This document shows positions 50,649 to 62,241 of a stretch of DNA of 64,000 nucleotides, piece by piece. The stretch is taken from NCBI GenBank assembly GCA_030652475.1, contig JAUSAO010000116.1:1-64000 (forward strand). The letters run 5' to 3'. The first letter of the stretch is position 1; every line of letters starts with the position of its first letter. Origin of the DNA: Gallionella sp. Lineage in GTDB: Bacteria > Pseudomonadota > Gammaproteobacteria > Burkholderiales > Gallionellaceae. Below the pieces are notes generated by a model, which ran no database searches, had not been told where the DNA came from, and was given only the letters and a program-made list of their open reading frames with translations. Both the position numbers and the translations under genes were made by a program.

Positions 50649-51826
50649 GGGTTCAGTTGTTGAATCTGTAGTTGTGCGGCATGACGCGCTGCTGCATCGG
50701 CAGCCAGCACATCATCCAGACAGGTCACTGTGCTGACAGGCAGTGCGTCCAGCACCGCTTCGATCACACGCGGAATCGATAAGAACGGGATACGTTTATC
50801 AAGGAAAGCCTCCACCGCAATCTCGTTTGCTGCATTCAACACTGCCGGAGCCGTACCCGCCGCACGCAAAGCCTGATAGGCCAGCGCAAGGCAGGGGAAA
50901 CGCTCATAATCCGGCGCCACGAAATCCAGGGTGGCCACCTTGAACAAATCCAGCACACCGACACCGGAATCGATACGTTCAGGATAAGCCAGTCCGTATG
51001 CGATCGGCGTGCGCATGTCCGGGTTGCCGAGTTGCGCGATCACCGAACCATCCACATATTCGACCAGCGAATGAATCACACTCTGCGGGTGTATCACCAC
51101 CTGAATATCATCGGCATGGGCATTAAACAGCCAATGCGCTTCGATCACTTCCAGGCCCTTGTTCATCATACTGGCTGAATCGACCGAAATTTTGCGCCCC
51201 ATCACCCAGTTCGGGTGCGCACAAGCCTGATCCGGTGTGACGTTCAGCAATTCGGTGAGTGGCGTATTACGGAAAGGACCACCCGATGCCGTAAGTAAAA
51301 TGCGTCTTACGCCATTAGCTGCCATATCGCCATCATATCCACGCGGCAAAGCCTGAAAAATCGCGTTGTGTTCACTGTCTATCGGCAGCAACGCTGAACC
51401 GCTGGCGCGCACCGCATCCATAAACACATTGCCTGCCATCACCAGCGTTTCTTTATTTGCCAGCAGGATTTTTTTACCTGCCTTTGCCGCAGCCAATGTA
51501 GGACGCAATCCGGCGGCACCGACGATGGCAGCCATTACCGTTTCTACTTCCGGCAAAACACAAACCTGTTCCAGCGCATCGACGCCGCACAAAACCTCCG
51601 TGCTCGAGCCTGCGTTACGCAATAATTTACGCAACTGCACCGCAGCTACTTCATCGAGCAACACCGCATAGCGCGGATCAAATTGCACGCATTGCCGAAA
51701 CAACAAATCAATCTGACGATGAGCCGTCAGTGCAACGATACGAAATTTATCGGGATGACGCGCCACCACATCCAGCGTACTGCTGCCGATACTGCCAGTG
51801 GAGCCTAATACGGTTAAATTTTGCAT
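50645..51826 (-). CDS. dxr: 1-deoxy-D-xylulose 5-phosphate reductoisomerase
   Basis: [58 protein letters not shown]. Confidence 0.96.
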   Translation of the reverse strand: MQNLTVLGSTGSIGSSTLDVVARHPDKFRIVALTAHRQIDLLFRQCVQFDPRYAVLLDEVAAVQLRKLLRNAGSSTEVLCGVDALEQVCVLPEVETVMAAIVGAAGLRPTLAAAKAGKKILLANKETLVMAGNVFMDAVRASGSALLPIDSEHNAIFQALPRGYDGDMAANGVRRILLTASGGPFRNTPLTELLNVTPDQACAHPNWVMGRKISVDSASMMNKGLEVIEAHWLFNAHADDIQVVIHPQSVIHSLVEYVDGSVIAQLGNPDMRTPIAYGLAYPERIDSGVGVLDLFKVATLDFVAPDYERFPCLALAYQALRAAGTAPAVLNAANEIAVEAFLDKRIPFLSIPRVIEAVLDALPVSTVTCLDDVLAADAAARHAAQLQIQQLNP

Positions 51827-51881
51827 TAGAAATCAGGCGACAATAAATTAATTATGGGGGAACTGCGGATACGATTCATGA

Positions 51882-51992
51882 TAAGCAGTAATTTGGCTGA
51901 TAGCGTTTGACAGCCTGGTTGTATGGCTATCAATGAGGGCTTGGGCTTTAGCCCTTCGCCAGAATTGAGTAGTCTTATCAGTAGTTTCATCA
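51882..51992 (-). repeat. Small dispersed element, copy C (111 bp), just downstream of cdsA
   Basis: Same 5' (taagcagtaatttggctgatagcgtttgacagcc) and 3' (tagtttcatca) modules as copies A and B, plus an extra ~56-bp module. Confidence 0.7.
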
Positions 51993-51999
51993 ATCTCAT

Positions 52000-52827
52000 T
52001 TACTGCCCTATCTGCTGCAGCAAAATGACCAGCGCGGCCAATGGCAATGTCGAAGTCAAGGCGTCGATACGGTCCAGCAGCCCCCCGTGCCCCGGCAACA
52101 ACGCTCCACTGTCCTTGACGCCCGCTTGACGCTTGATGGCAGACTCAAACAAATCACCGATGACCGCCAGCCCCACCCACCACCAGGACGCAAGCAATAA
52201 AACAGGCAGCACGCCGCGATGATCCGCATAGGCACTGATATTCCAGATCAGAAGCACATAGATCGTGGCACCCAGCACTGCCCCTGCAACCCCTTCCCAG
52301 GTTTTACCGGGGCTGATGCTGGGGGCGAGTTTATTTTTACCGAAGCGGCGTCCGGCGAAGTAGGCACCAATATCTGCGACCCAGACCAGACACATCAAAA
52401 ATAACAATATCAAGGGGCTTAATGCATACAAATCCAGCATGGCCAAACCCGTCGGAATCAACACTGACCAGCCGGCCAGACACATCAATAGCGGATTTTC
52501 AACCTTCCAGCCGACAATCAGCCAGGTGGGGACGATAATAAGCCAGAACAAGGCAGCAACAGCATAAATCAACAAGTGGGGTAAAGTTTGCTCGACATCG
52601 CTGTGGCCCGCATCAAACCAGACTATGGTCAGCATGATGGCCAGCGTCAATGTGCCATAAATATACGCATTTCTGCCGGATATTTTGGACAGCTTCGACC
52701 ATTCCAGCGTTCCCTGCATGACCACCAGCACCACCAACCCCGTCCACCATGCATCAGGCAGGGCCAACAAAACCAGCAACAACAGCGACAACAAGATGAC
52801 GGCAGTAATTATTCTGGATTTAAGCAT
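52000..52827 (-). CDS. cdsA: Phosphatidate cytidylyltransferase
   Basis: VWVADIGAYFAGRRFGKNKLAPSISPGKTWEGVAG, GDLFESAIKRQAGVKDSGALLPGHGGLLDRIDAL. Confidence 0.96.
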   Translation of the reverse strand: MLKSRIITAVILLSLLLLVLLALPDAWWTGLVVLVVMQGTLEWSKLSKISGRNAYIYGTLTLAIMLTIVWFDAGHSDVEQTLPHLLIYAVAALFWLIIVPTWLIVGWKVENPLLMCLAGWSVLIPTGLAMLDLYALSPLILLFLMCLVWVADIGAYFAGRRFGKNKLAPSISPGKTWEGVAGAVLGATIYVLLIWNISAYADHRGVLPVLLLASWWWVGLAVIGDLFESAIKRQAGVKDSGALLPGHGGLLDRIDALTSTLPLAALVILLQQIGQ

Positions 52828-53599
52828 GTGACTCTCCTGATTCAGCTTGCACTTTTCCGCTCAGCAACTGTTCACTGGTTCGCCCAAAACGCCGCTCGCG
52901 ATTTTGGTAGGAAGCAATGGCATGTTCCAATTTTTTTCGATCAAAAGCAGGCCATAAGGTATCGGTAAAATACAACTCGGTATAGGCCAGTTGCCACAAC
53001 ATGAAATTGCTGATGCGCTTCTCGCCACCCGTGCGTATGAACAGATCCGGCTCAGGCGCATCGCTCATGGACAGATACGGCTGAAGGTCTTCTTCGGAAA
53101 ACGAGGTAGCCAGTTCCGGATGATCATGCAACAGCGCCTGTACCGCATGCATCACATCCCAGCGTCCGCCGTAATTGGCGGCAATAGTCAGCGTCAAGCC
53201 GGTATTATTGGAGGTCAATTGTTCGGCATCGCGCATCGTATGCCGGAGTTTTTCGTCAAAACGGCTCCGGTCGCCTATAATTTTCAAACGGATATTATTT
53301 TTATGCAGATTAGCGACTTCGCGTTCCAGCATTTTCAGGAACAAGGACATCAAAAAGGAAACTTCATCGACCGGGCGTCGCCAATTCTCACTACTGAATG
53401 CAAATACCGTCAGGTATTCCACGCCCAGGTCACGGCACGCACGTACTGCCCCACGCAGTGCTTCAACCCCGCGCTGATGCCCCATGATACGCGGCATAAA
53501 CCGCTGCTTTGCCCAACGCCCATTGCCATCCATGATGATGGCAATATGGCGCGGAATGCGTGCAATATCAGGAATGGAACGCGTGGAGCTTGGCAGCAT
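52820..53599 (-). CDS. uppS: Undecaprenyl diphosphate synthase
   Basis: HIAIIMDGNGRWAKQR, RTGGEKRISNFMLWQLAYTELYFTDTLWPAF. Confidence 0.96.
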   Translation of the reverse strand: MLPSSTRSIPDIARIPRHIAIIMDGNGRWAKQRFMPRIMGHQRGVEALRGAVRACRDLGVEYLTVFAFSSENWRRPVDEVSFLMSLFLKMLEREVANLHKNNIRLKIIGDRSRFDEKLRHTMRDAEQLTSNNTGLTLTIAANYGGRWDVMHAVQALLHDHPELATSFSEEDLQPYLSMSDAPEPDLFIRTGGEKRISNFMLWQLAYTELYFTDTLWPAFDRKKLEHAIASYQNRERRFGRTSEQLLSGKVQAESGESHA

Positions 53600-53604
53600 C
53601 GCAG

Positions 53605-54162
53605 TTACACGGCCATTAAATCAACTTCTTTTGCAGCCAGTGCCTGGTCAATTTCAGAAACAAAACGATCCGTAAGTTTCTGTATCTCATCCTGAACACG
53701 ACGCTCGTCGTCTTCGGAAATTTCTTTATCCTTGAGCAGGCTCTTCAGGGAATGGTTCGCATCGCGGCGTATGTTACGCACCGCAATCTTGGCATCTTCA
53801 CCTTCAGCCTTGACCACCTTGATCAAATCACGGCGACGCTCTTCGGTCAACATAGGCATGGGAACACGGATCTGCTCACCATTGGTGGAGGGATTCAAAC
53901 CCAGATCCGCATCGCGGATCGCACGTTCCACCTTGCCGACCATGCTCTTTTCCCACGGCTGCACACCAATGGTGCGCGCATCAATCAGGGTAACGTTGGC
54001 GACTTGCGTCACCAGCGTCGGACTTCCATAATAATCGACTGTCACATGATCCAGCAAACCGGTGTGTGCACGGCCGGTACGAACCTTACCCAAGTCTGCT
54101 CTCAATGCATCCAGCGACTTGCGCATGCGTTGCTCAGTATCTTTTCTGATTTCAGAAATCAT
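53605..54162 (-). CDS. frr: Ribosome recycling factor
   Basis: [31 protein letters not shown]. Confidence 0.97.
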   Translation of the reverse strand: MISEIRKDTEQRMRKSLDALRADLGKVRTGRAHTGLLDHVTVDYYGSPTLVTQVANVTLIDARTIGVQPWEKSMVGKVERAIRDADLGLNPSTNGEQIRVPMPMLTEERRRDLIKVVKAEGEDAKIAVRNIRRDANHSLKSLLKDKEISEDDERRVQDEIQKLTDRFVSEIDQALAAKEVDLMAV

Positions 54163-54231
54163 GCTTTTTCTCCTGTTTTACAGGGGCGGGAATGAACGGT
54201 TAGCACCGAAAGCACCCCCCTGCCACCTACT

Positions 54232-54951
54232 CTACTCAACACGCACCAGCGTACCCTCACCCTCGCCGAACACCACGCGCTTGAGCGCGCCCGGCTTGAA
54301 GATGCTGAATACGATAATCGGTAACTTCTGGTCGCGACACAAGGTCAGCGCAGTCGCATCCATCACCTGTAAATTCTTGCTGATCGCCTCATCAAAACTC
54401 AGGCTTTGATAACGAACCGCATGCGGATCCTTCTTGGGATCAGCCGTATAGATACCATCTACTTTCGTGGCTTTGATGACTACCTCGGCGCTCATTTCCA
54501 CGCCGCGCAATGCCGCAGCAGTATCCGTCGTGAAAAACGGACTGCCTATGCCTGCCGCAAAAATAACCACTTTACCCTCTTCCAGATAACGCAGGGCTTT
54601 GCCACGAATGAACGGCTCGGCGACTTGCTCCAGATTCAAGGCCGATTGCACGCGGCAATCCAGCCCGGCACGCGTCATCGCATCCTGCAATGCCATCGAA
54701 TTCATTACCGTGGCCAGCATACCCATGTAATCGGCGGTCGCTCTATCCATCCCGGCCGCCGCCGGAGCGACGCCGCGAAAGATATTGCCGCCACCGATCA
54801 CCATTGCCACTTGCACACCCATCCCGACCACTTCTGCAATCTCGGCCACGATACGCTCGATGACCGTACGATTGATACCATAGCTGTCGTCGCCCATCAG
54901 GGCTTCGCCAGAGAGCTTGAGCAGTATGCGCTTATAGACAGGTGTGCTCAT
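54232..54951 (-). CDS. pyrH: UMP kinase
   Basis: [49 protein letters not shown]. Confidence 0.97.
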   Translation of the reverse strand: MSTPVYKRILLKLSGEALMGDDSYGINRTVIERIVAEIAEVVGMGVQVAMVIGGGNIFRGVAPAAAGMDRATADYMGMLATVMNSMALQDAMTRAGLDCRVQSALNLEQVAEPFIRGKALRYLEEGKVVIFAAGIGSPFFTTDTAAALRGVEMSAEVVIKATKVDGIYTADPKKDPHAVRYQSLSFDEAISKNLQVMDATALTLCRDQKLPIIVFSIFKPGALKRVVFGEGEGTLVRVE

Positions 54952-54956
54952 GATAA

Positions 54957-55862
54957 TCAGCCCTGAGCAGCAGCGATGGTTGCAGCTACTTCAGCTGCAT
55001 AATCTTCAACTTTCTTCTCAATACCCTCGCCCACCACAAACATCTGGAACGTGGAAACCGAAGCATTTTTGCCTTTCAGCAATTGCTCGATAGTCTGCTT
55101 GCCGTCTTCAGCCTTGACGAACACCTGACCCAGCAGCGTGACTTCTTTGAGGAATTTTTGCACGGTACCTTCGGCAATCTTTTCCAGCATCGCTTCCGGT
55201 TTTCCGGCTTCGCGCGCTTTTTCGATGGCAATACGGCGTTCCGTTTCGATATCCACCGGATTAACTCCGGAAATATCAACCGACTTTGGCTTGCTGGCTG
55301 CGATATGCATACAAATATCGCGACCGAGTGTTTCGTCACCGCCGGTGAAATTCAGCAACACACCGATTTTGCTGCCGTGCAGATAGCTGGACAATGTGCC
55401 TGTCGTGGTTTCGTAACGCTCGAAACGACGCACAGTAAGATTCTCACCCAACTTCATCACCAGCGCCTTGCGAACTTCTTCAACGCTACCTGCACCATTG
55501 GCAATAGTCATAACGGACAATGCCTCAAGATCAGCAGGATTGTTTGCCGCCACGGTTTCCGCAACATTTCTGGCGAACGCAACAAAATCATCATTCTTGG
55601 CGACGAAGTCAGTTTCGCAGTTAATTTCAGCCACTGCACCCGCTTTTCCATCAGCAGCGATAAACGCGCTAACCACACCTTCAGCCGTCACACGAGAGGA
55701 AGCCTTGCTCGCTTTTGCACCGCTCTTGATGCGCATCTGCTCTTCAGCCACCTTAAAATCGCCATTGGCTTCAACCAATGCCTTCTTGCACTCCATCATG
55801 CCGAGACCGGTTGCCTCGCGCAATTCCTTAACCATACTTGCGGTAATTTCTGCCATGTTCAA
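54957..55862 (-). CDS. tsf: Elongation factor Ts
   Basis: [42 protein letters not shown]. Confidence 0.97.
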   Translation of the reverse strand: MNMAEITASMVKELREATGLGMMECKKALVEANGDFKVAEEQMRIKSGAKASKASSRVTAEGVVSAFIAADGKAGAVAEINCETDFVAKNDDFVAFARNVAETVAANNPADLEALSVMTIANGAGSVEEVRKALVMKLGENLTVRRFERYETTTGTLSSYLHGSKIGVLLNFTGGDETLGRDICMHIAASKPKSVDISGVNPVDIETERRIAIEKAREAGKPEAMLEKIAEGTVQKFLKEVTLLGQVFVKAEDGKQTIEQLLKGKNASVSTFQMFVVGEGIEKKVEDYAAEVAATIAAAQG

Positions 55863-55890
55863 CTCCTATAATTCCGATAAAAAACTTACA

Positions 55891-55914
55891 AAAAAAGGGG
55901 CTTGCGCCCCTTTT
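55891..55914. terminator. Hairpin terminator/attenuator between rpsB and tsf
   Basis: AAAAAAGGGGcttgcgCCCCTTTT stem-loop. Confidence 0.65.
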
Positions 55915-55930
55915 CGCGCCTTGATGAAAA

Positions 55931-56665
55931 TTAGGCTGCTTGCTCTGGCTCTTGTTCAGCAACTTGCTGAACCAATTCATTCAATGCCTGCGCACGACCT
56001 TCCAGAACAGCGTCAGCGATACCGCGGGCATACAAGCGAATCGCCTGAGTAGAGTCATCATTACCAGGAATCACGAAATTCACACCAATCGGTGAATTGT
56101 TGGTATCAACGATGCCGATCACCGGAATGCCCAGCTTGATTGCCTCAACGATAGCACCCTTCTGGTAACCTACGTCGATAACAAACAAGGCATCTGGCAA
56201 AGCGGGCATATCTTTGATACCACCCAGACTGCGATTCAACTTCTCCAGCTCGCGACTCATCATCAGGGCTTCTTTTTTGGAAAGAGTTTCAGCCGCGCCG
56301 TCAGCTGTCATTGCTTCCAGATCGCGCAGACGCTTGATGGATTGTTGCACTGTCTTGTAGTTGGTCAGCATGCCGCCCAACCAGCGATGATTTACGAACG
56401 GGGAATTGGCGCGAACGGCTTCTTCCTGAATAATTTCGCGTGCCTGACGCTTGGTTGCCACAAACAGGACAGTGCCTTTTTTTGCGGACAGCTTACGAAC
56501 GTAGCTCTCTGCTTCGGCAAAAAGCGCTACGGATTTTTCCAGGTTGATAATATGAATTCTGTTGCGGTGACCGAAGATGTACGGAGCCATCTTTGGATTC
56601 CAGAAACGTGTTTGGTGACCAAAATGAACACCAGCATCCAGCATTTGACGCATTGTTACAGCCAT
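55931..56665 (-). CDS. rpsB: 30S ribosomal protein S2
   Basis: [44 protein letters not shown]. Start corrected from 56785 to 56665. Confidence 0.97.
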   Translation of the reverse strand: MAVTMRQMLDAGVHFGHQTRFWNPKMAPYIFGHRNRIHIINLEKSVALFAEAESYVRKLSAKKGTVLFVATKRQAREIIQEEAVRANSPFVNHRWLGGMLTNYKTVQQSIKRLRDLEAMTADGAAETLSKKEALMMSRELEKLNRSLGGIKDMPALPDALFVIDVGYQKGAIVEAIKLGIPVIGIVDTNNSPIGVNFVIPGNDDSTQAIRLYARGIADAVLEGRAQALNELVQQVAEQEPEQAA

Positions 56666-56837
56666 GACTATTCCTATCGTAAGGGTTAAAACTACCATTC
56701 GCCAGCCTGACTCTTGCGAGCACCCCAACTTGTGCGAACGGGAAATTTGCATCGGCCTATTCCGACGCAACGCGCATTCTAGCACTAATCAACGACTGAT
56801 CTCAACCAAATTACGCCGGGCAGTTCGTGCTATTCAC

Positions 56838-57581
56838 CTACTCCATATACATCCCGCCGTTCACATGCAATGTGACACCCGTGATGTAAGCCGCACCAGA
56901 CCCTGCCAGGAAGGCCACGGCATTGGCGATGTCGGCGGGTTGTCCGAGACGCTTCAGCGGCACATGCGTGATCAGTTTGGCGCGTTGTTCTTCGCCCAGC
57001 GCATGCGTCATGTCGGTATCGATGAAACCCGGTGCGACGCAGTTAACCGTGATGTTGCGGCTGCCGATTTCCTGCGCGAGCGATTTGGTAAAACCTATCA
57101 TGCCAGCCTTGGACGCCGCGTAATTGGACTGCCCTGCATTGCCCATGCTGCCGACCACAGAAGAAATGCTGATGATGCGCCCGCCACGCGCCTTCATCAT
57201 CGCACGCAATACCGCACGTGAAAGACGGAACACCGACTTGAGGTTGGTCGCAATCACGTCATCCCACTCTTCGTCAGTCATGCGCGCCAGCAGATTGTCG
57301 CGCGTAATACCGGCGTTATTCACCAGGATGGATATCTCACCGTATTGCTTGCGCAACTCGCCCAGCACCAGTTCGGTCTGCACGGTATCGTTGACGTTCA
57401 GCGCATAGCCCTGCCCGGCAACACCGGCTGCCGCCAGATAGTCGCTGATCGCTTGTGCGCCCTTATCGGACGTGGCCGTACCGATCACGGTCGCGTCCAG
57501 CCTGCCCAGTTCCAGCGCGATAGCTTGCCCAATGCCGCGCGATGCGCCCGTCACCAGTGCGATTTGTCCTTGTAGTGTCAT
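56838..57581 (-). CDS. fabG: 3-oxoacyl-ACP reductase FabG
   Basis: GQIALVTGASRGIGQAIALEL, NNAGITRDNLL, YAASKAGMIGFTKSLAQE. Confidence 0.95.
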   Translation of the reverse strand: MTLQGQIALVTGASRGIGQAIALELGRLDATVIGTATSDKGAQAISDYLAAAGVAGQGYALNVNDTVQTELVLGELRKQYGEISILVNNAGITRDNLLARMTDEEWDDVIATNLKSVFRLSRAVLRAMMKARGGRIISISSVVGSMGNAGQSNYAASKAGMIGFTKSLAQEIGSRNITVNCVAPGFIDTDMTHALGEEQRAKLITHVPLKRLGQPADIANAVAFLAGSGAAYITGVTLHVNGGMYME

Positions 57582-57640
57582 TACGATCTCCCTCAATCAG
57601 TAGTACGGCATCCTCAGATAATCTCAGGACGAACGAAATA

Positions 57641-58573
57641 TTATGCGAATGCAGTCAAAGCCAGCGTCAGCGCTGCACCATCGTTGATGGCAGACGCCTG
57701 CTGGTTCACGTCTATGCGTTTATTCAGCCCTGCCAGCACTTTACCCGGCGCGCACTCGACGTTATGGGTGATGCCCTGCTTGCCGAATTCCAGCACAGTT
57801 TCGACCCAGCGCACCGGCGAATAAAGCTGGCGCACCAGCGCGTCCTTGATCTTGTCGCCCTCGCTGTATGCCGCGACATCAGCGTTATGCAGCACCGGAA
57901 CGACTGGCGACTGCACGGCAACACCCGCCAGATAGTCACGCAATTGCCCGGCAGCGCCCGTGAGCAGACTGCAATGGGACGGCACACTCATCGGCAGCAT
58001 GATGGCGCGCTTGGCGCCTTTGCCCTTGGCCAGCTCCATGCCGCGCTCGACAGCGGCGCGATTACCCGCAATCACCACCTGCCCCGGCGAGTTGTAATTC
58101 ACCGCTTCCAGCACCTCGCCCTGCGCGCCTTCAAGACACACCGCACGAACCGCCTCATCATCCAGCCCCAGAATCGCCGCGATACCGCCCACCCCTTGCG
58201 GCACGGCCTGCTGCATGCATTCGGCACGATAGCGCACCAGCGGCAGCGCATCGGCGAAGCTCAGCGCACCGGCGGCGACCAGCGCGGTATATTCGCCCAG
58301 ACTGTGCCCCGCCATCATTGCGGGCATCGCACCGTTCTGCGACTGCCAGGCGCGATACACCGCGATGCCGGCCGTCAGCATGACAGGCTGCGTGTTTACG
58401 GTCGCGTTCAGTTCGTCATCAGAACCGTCAACAACCAGTTGCCAGATATCCTGCTTCAGAACATCGGAAGCCTCGGTAAACGTGTCGCGCACCACAGAAA
58501 TATCGGCATAGCCGTTCATCATGCCGCGCGATTGCGAACCCTGCCCGGGAAATACGAAAGCAAATTTAGTCAT
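57641..58573 (-). CDS. fabD: Malonyl CoA-acyl carrier protein transacylase
   Basis: FVFPGQGSQSRGMM, MAGHSLGEYTALVAAGAL. Confidence 0.96.
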   Translation of the reverse strand: MTKFAFVFPGQGSQSRGMMNGYADISVVRDTFTEASDVLKQDIWQLVVDGSDDELNATVNTQPVMLTAGIAVYRAWQSQNGAMPAMMAGHSLGEYTALVAAGALSFADALPLVRYRAECMQQAVPQGVGGIAAILGLDDEAVRAVCLEGAQGEVLEAVNYNSPGQVVIAGNRAAVERGMELAKGKGAKRAIMLPMSVPSHCSLLTGAAGQLRDYLAGVAVQSPVVPVLHNADVAAYSEGDKIKDALVRQLYSPVRWVETVLEFGKQGITHNVECAPGKVLAGLNKRIDVNQQASAINDGAALTLALTAFA

Positions 58574-58583
58574 AGAAAAAACA

Positions 58584-58618
58584 GTCGTTAGTCGTTAGTC
58601 GTTAGTCGTTAGTCGATA
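58584..58618. repeat. Tandem 7-bp repeat (GTCGTTA)x4 plus GTCGATA
   Basis: Direct reading: gtcgtta gtcgtta gtcgtta gtcgtta gtcgata. Confidence 0.9.
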
Positions 58619-58702
58619 AAAGCGGTCGTCAGTAGCCAGTGAAAAAACCGCGTAGCGGACATCTCCAACTAACGTCTATCGACTAGCGTCTATCTACTGC
58701 TT

Positions 58703-59662
58703 TTACCATTTAAGCAGCACCGCGCCCCAGGTAAACCCGCCACCGATTGCTTCCAGCAACAGGTGCTGCCCAGCTTTAATGCGACCATCGCGCACAGCGG
58801 CGTCCAATGCCAACGGTATCGACGCGGACGAGGTATTGCCATGCTGTGCGACGGTCACCACCACATTATCCATGCTCAGGCCGAGTTTTTTGGCCGTGGC
58901 TTCGATAATGCGAATATTAGCCTGGTGCGGCACCAGCCAGTCGATATCAGAACCTTGCAACCCCGTATCTGCCAGCACTTCATCAACCACGCGGCTCAGC
59001 ACGGTGACGGCAAACTTGAATACCGACTGACCTTCCATCTTGATGAAGGGATCGCCCTCCACCACACCATTCCGGATGCTGCCATCCGCTCTCAACAAAG
59101 CATGATGACGTCCGTCTGAATGTAATTTGGCGGCAATGATTCCCGGTTCTTCGCTGGCCTGCAACACCACCGCACCGGCACCGTCGCCAAACAGCACACA
59201 GGTAGTACGGTCAGACCAGTCCAGGATACGAGACAGCACTTCGGCACCAACCACCAGCACGTTCCTGGCCTGTCCGCCGCGTATGTATAAGTCGGCCGTG
59301 TTCAACGCGTAAACGAACCCGCCGCAAACCGCCTGCATATCAAACGCCGCACCTCCACTGGTAATGCCCAGCTTGTCCTGCAAAATACAGGCCGTACTGG
59401 GAAACGTTTTATCCGGTGTCGTGGTGGCAACGATGATCAGATCAATCTCGTCCGCGCTGATACCAGCCATCGCTATGGCACGCAGGCTCGCTTGCAGCGC
59501 CAGATCGCTGGTCATCTCAGCGTCCGATGCGATATGCCGCTCATGGATGCCACTACGCGACACGATCCATTCGTCGGTCGTATCAACGATCTTTTCCAGG
59601 TCGAAATTACTCAACACTTTGCCTGGCAAATAGCTGCCCGTACCGATTATCTTTGAATACAT
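58703..59662 (-). CDS. fabH: 3-oxoacyl-ACP synthase III
   Basis: [47 protein letters not shown]. Start at 59662. Confidence 0.96.
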   Translation of the reverse strand: MYSKIIGTGSYLPGKVLSNFDLEKIVDTTDEWIVSRSGIHERHIASDAEMTSDLALQASLRAIAMAGISADEIDLIIVATTTPDKTFPSTACILQDKLGITSGGAAFDMQAVCGGFVYALNTADLYIRGGQARNVLVVGAEVLSRILDWSDRTTCVLFGDGAGAVVLQASEEPGIIAAKLHSDGRHHALLRADGSIRNGVVEGDPFIKMEGQSVFKFAVTVLSRVVDEVLADTGLQGSDIDWLVPHQANIRIIEATAKKLGLSMDNVVVTVAQHGNTSSASIPLALDAAVRDGRIKAGQHLLLEAIGGGFTWGAVLLKW

Positions 59663-60714
59663 CAGGCGACTCCCTGCTCTGTGTTTTGTCGTTCGGTATG
59701 CCACTTCTCAACATGCTCGCTGATGTGCTGCCACATATTCTCACGCGCTTCTTCTGCTGCCTTTTCGATGGCGCAACGGAATGCAAACACGTCAGCCGAA
59801 CCGTGGCTCTTCACGACGATGCCGCGCAAACCCAGAAAGCTCGCGCCATTGTAGCGACGGTGATCCAGTCTGTGTTTGAACGCCTTGAGCACTGGCAACG
59901 AGACCAGTGCGGCGAGTTTGGTATACAGATTCTGCGTAAAGCCTTCCTTCAGGAAGTCGCCCATCATCTTGGCCACACCTTCGGCTGTCTTTAGCGCGAC
60001 ATTGCCAACAAAACCATCGCATACCACCAGATCGGTGACGCCCTTGAAAATGTCGTTACCCTCGATGTTGCCGTAAAAATTCAAATCGCTGGCACGCAGC
60101 AAAACGGCAGCCTGCTTGACCACCTCGTTGCCTTTGATATCTTCGCTGCCAATATTAAGCAACCCGACCGTGGGGCGGGGCTTATGTTCCAGCGCCGTTA
60201 CCAGCGTGGAACCCATCATCGCGAATTGCAACAAATGCTCAGCCGTACAATCGGTATTGGCACCCAGATCGAGCATGCATACCTGCCCTTTTTTGGTTGG
60301 CAGATACGAAGCGATAGCGGGTCGGTCGATGCCCGGTATGGTTTTCAGCACGTAACGTGCGGTTGCCATCAGCGCGCCGGTATTACCCGCGCTGACACAG
60401 GCCGATGCCTCGCCGCTCTTGACCAGATTGATGGCCACGCGCATCGAAGAATCCTTTTTACCGCGCAATGCGGATTGCGGCTGCTCATCCATCTCCACCA
60501 CTTCAGAGGCCGCATGCACGCGCAGACGCGCACCGAACTGACTGCCCGCCACATCAATACGCAGCGTGCTCAATTCGGCTTCAATAACGTCAGCTTGACC
60601 CACCAGAATGATGGAATCGCGTGGATACTGCTTCAGATACTCAACTGCGGCCGGGATGGTGACCGCGGTACCGTGGTCGCCTCCCATCGCATCTATAGCT
60701 AATGTGACATCCAC
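59662..60714 (-). CDS. plsX: Phosphate acyltransferase PlsX
   Basis: [15 protein letters not shown]..., [26 protein letters not shown]. Confidence 0.96.
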   Translation of the reverse strand: MDVTLAIDAMGGDHGTAVTIPAAVEYLKQYPRDSIILVGQADVIEAELSTLRIDVAGSQFGARLRVHAASEVVEMDEQPQSALRGKKDSSMRVAINLVKSGEASACVSAGNTGALMATARYVLKTIPGIDRPAIASYLPTKKGQVCMLDLGANTDCTAEHLLQFAMMGSTLVTALEHKPRPTVGLLNIGSEDIKGNEVVKQAAVLLRASDLNFYGNIEGNDIFKGVTDLVVCDGFVGNVALKTAEGVAKMMGDFLKEGFTQNLYTKLAALVSLPVLKAFKHRLDHRRYNGASFLGLRGIVVKSHGSADVFAFRCAIEKAAEEARENMWQHISEHVEKWHTERQNTEQGVA

Positions 60715-60899
60715 TCAGTAATCCTTGGCAATGAAAAGCTCCGAACACAGGCGCGATTGTGCAACAGCAGAAACTCGCACACCCTAAAGATAGCGTCGCT
60801 GCATTTCGAACCGCCTGCACTCATTTTGATGATTTCGGAGAAATTCAGGTCTGACAGAAACGCAGCGGATCATCATGATCGGCTGCGCTGAACAATGAC

Positions 60900-61079
60900 T
60901 TATTCGCCTTTGGTTTTTACTACTTTCTTGCCACGGTAGTAACCGCTTGGGCTGATGTGATGACGCAGATGATTTTCACCCGTAGTCGGCTCAATTGCTG
61001 TCGCCGGGCTAGTCAAAAAATCATGAGCGCGATGCATACCACGCTTGGACGGGGACTTCTTATTCTGCTGAACTGCCAT
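60900..61079 (-). CDS. rpmF: 50S ribosomal protein L32 (59 aa; missing from ORF track)
   Basis: [59 protein letters not shown]. Confidence 0.95.
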   Translation of the reverse strand: MAVQQNKKSPSKRGMHRAHDFLTSPATAIEPTTGENHLRHHISPSGYYRGKKVVKTKGE

Positions 61080-61104
61080 GCTATTACTCCTTGGATAAAT
61101 CTAA

Positions 61105-61599
61105 TTAATTACGTTTCAATTTCTCTAAAACTGCAAAAGGATGTTTATTCTCCTTCTGCCTGTTTCCACCCTCTGTCAGCTGACAAGCCCCTGATTCGTG
61201 CCTGGGGGCGATTGGCAGACTCAACAAAATTTCTTCTTCCAGCAGAGCCGGCACATCCAGATGCGCATCTGCCAGAATACGATCAAACTCTTCTTGGTCA
61301 TCGTCCTGTGCATCCAACCCATCCTGATCGCATAACATCAGGCGCGCATCATGCTGTATCACATAATCCATACCCTGCAGGCAACGCTGGCAACGCAACT
61401 GACACTTCCCATACATGCTGATTTCCAGCATGGGATTACCCTGGGCATCCAGGCTACCTTGCACGGTATAACGCAGGGCACCCTGCGAATTATCCAGCAC
61501 ATCCAGCAAACGTGGCAGCTCGACAAAAGGCACTTCCGCGTCTATTTGCTTGCCGTTGCGGGCGAAATCCAGGCTATCAATGAAAGGTCGTGCGTACAT
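61105..61599 (-). CDS. yceD: YceD / DUF177 family protein
   Basis: CQLRCQRCLQGMDYVIQ, DxL..D..E.DRI...DL..L.EEEILLSLP; upstream of rpmF. Confidence 0.88.
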   Translation of the reverse strand: MYARPFIDSLDFARNGKQIDAEVPFVELPRLLDVLDNSQGALRYTVQGSLDAQGNPMLEISMYGKCQLRCQRCLQGMDYVIQHDARLMLCDQDGLDAQDDDQEEFDRILADAHLDVPALLEEEILLSLPIAPRHESGACQLTEGGNRQKENKHPFAVLEKLKRN

Positions 61600-61655
61600 G
61601 AGCCGCGCATGATATATTTTTCAAGGCATTCTGTCAAAAAACGTAAGGAATATCG

Positions 61656-62240
61656 TTGAATTCACCATTACTTGTATTAGCCTCTACCTCCCCATACCGC
61701 TGCGAACTGCTAAAACGGTTACAACTGCCCTTTACCACGGCGGCTCCCGATGTGGACGAAACGCCGTTAGCCGATGAAGCCGCACGCGACACTTCACTGC
61801 GACTATCGCAGAAAAAGGCACATGCCGTGGCGCTCGACTACCCCGACGCCCTGATTATCGGTTCCGATCAGGTGGCCCTGCTGGAAGGCCGACAACTCGG
61901 CAAGCCGCTCACTCACGACAATGCTGTCGCGCAGCTACGCACGATGCGCGGCAAGACCACCTGTTTTTATACCGCACTGGCCCTGCTGAACAGCAAGACG
62001 GGGCGTATGCAAACCGAAGTTGCGGAAAATTTTGTCACCCTGCGCGAGCTGAGCGATGCGGAGATTGAAGGCTATTTGCGCAAGGAACAACCTTACAACT
62101 GCGCTGGCAGTGCGAAATCAGAAGGACTGGGCATCGCGCTGATGAGCAGCATGAGCGGTGACGACCCGAATGCACTGATCGGCCTGCCGCTCATATTGCT
62201 GATTGAAATGCTGCGCCGCGAAAACGTAAGGATATTCTGA
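61656..62240 (+). CDS. Maf-like nucleotide pyrophosphatase
   Basis: [54 protein letters not shown]. Confidence 0.92.
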   Translation: MNSPLLVLASTSPYRCELLKRLQLPFTTAAPDVDETPLADEAARDTSLRLSQKKAHAVALDYPDALIIGSDQVALLEGRQLGKPLTHDNAVAQLRTMRGKTTCFYTALALLNSKTGRMQTEVAENFVTLRELSDAEIEGYLRKEQPYNCAGSAKSEGLGIALMSSMSGDDPNALIGLPLILLIEMLRRENVRIF

Positions 62241-62241
62241 C

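Noticed and set aside
57542-58591. 349-aa plus-strand ORF
   Set aside because: Fully antisense to fabG/fabD; His/Arg/Gln-rich composition typical of a shadow ORF in GC-rich DNA.
58584-58618. Heptamer array as CRISPR or iteron origin
   Set aside because: Only five 7-bp units inside a fab operon, with no Rep protein or AT-rich region; a simple tandem repeat is the simpler reading.
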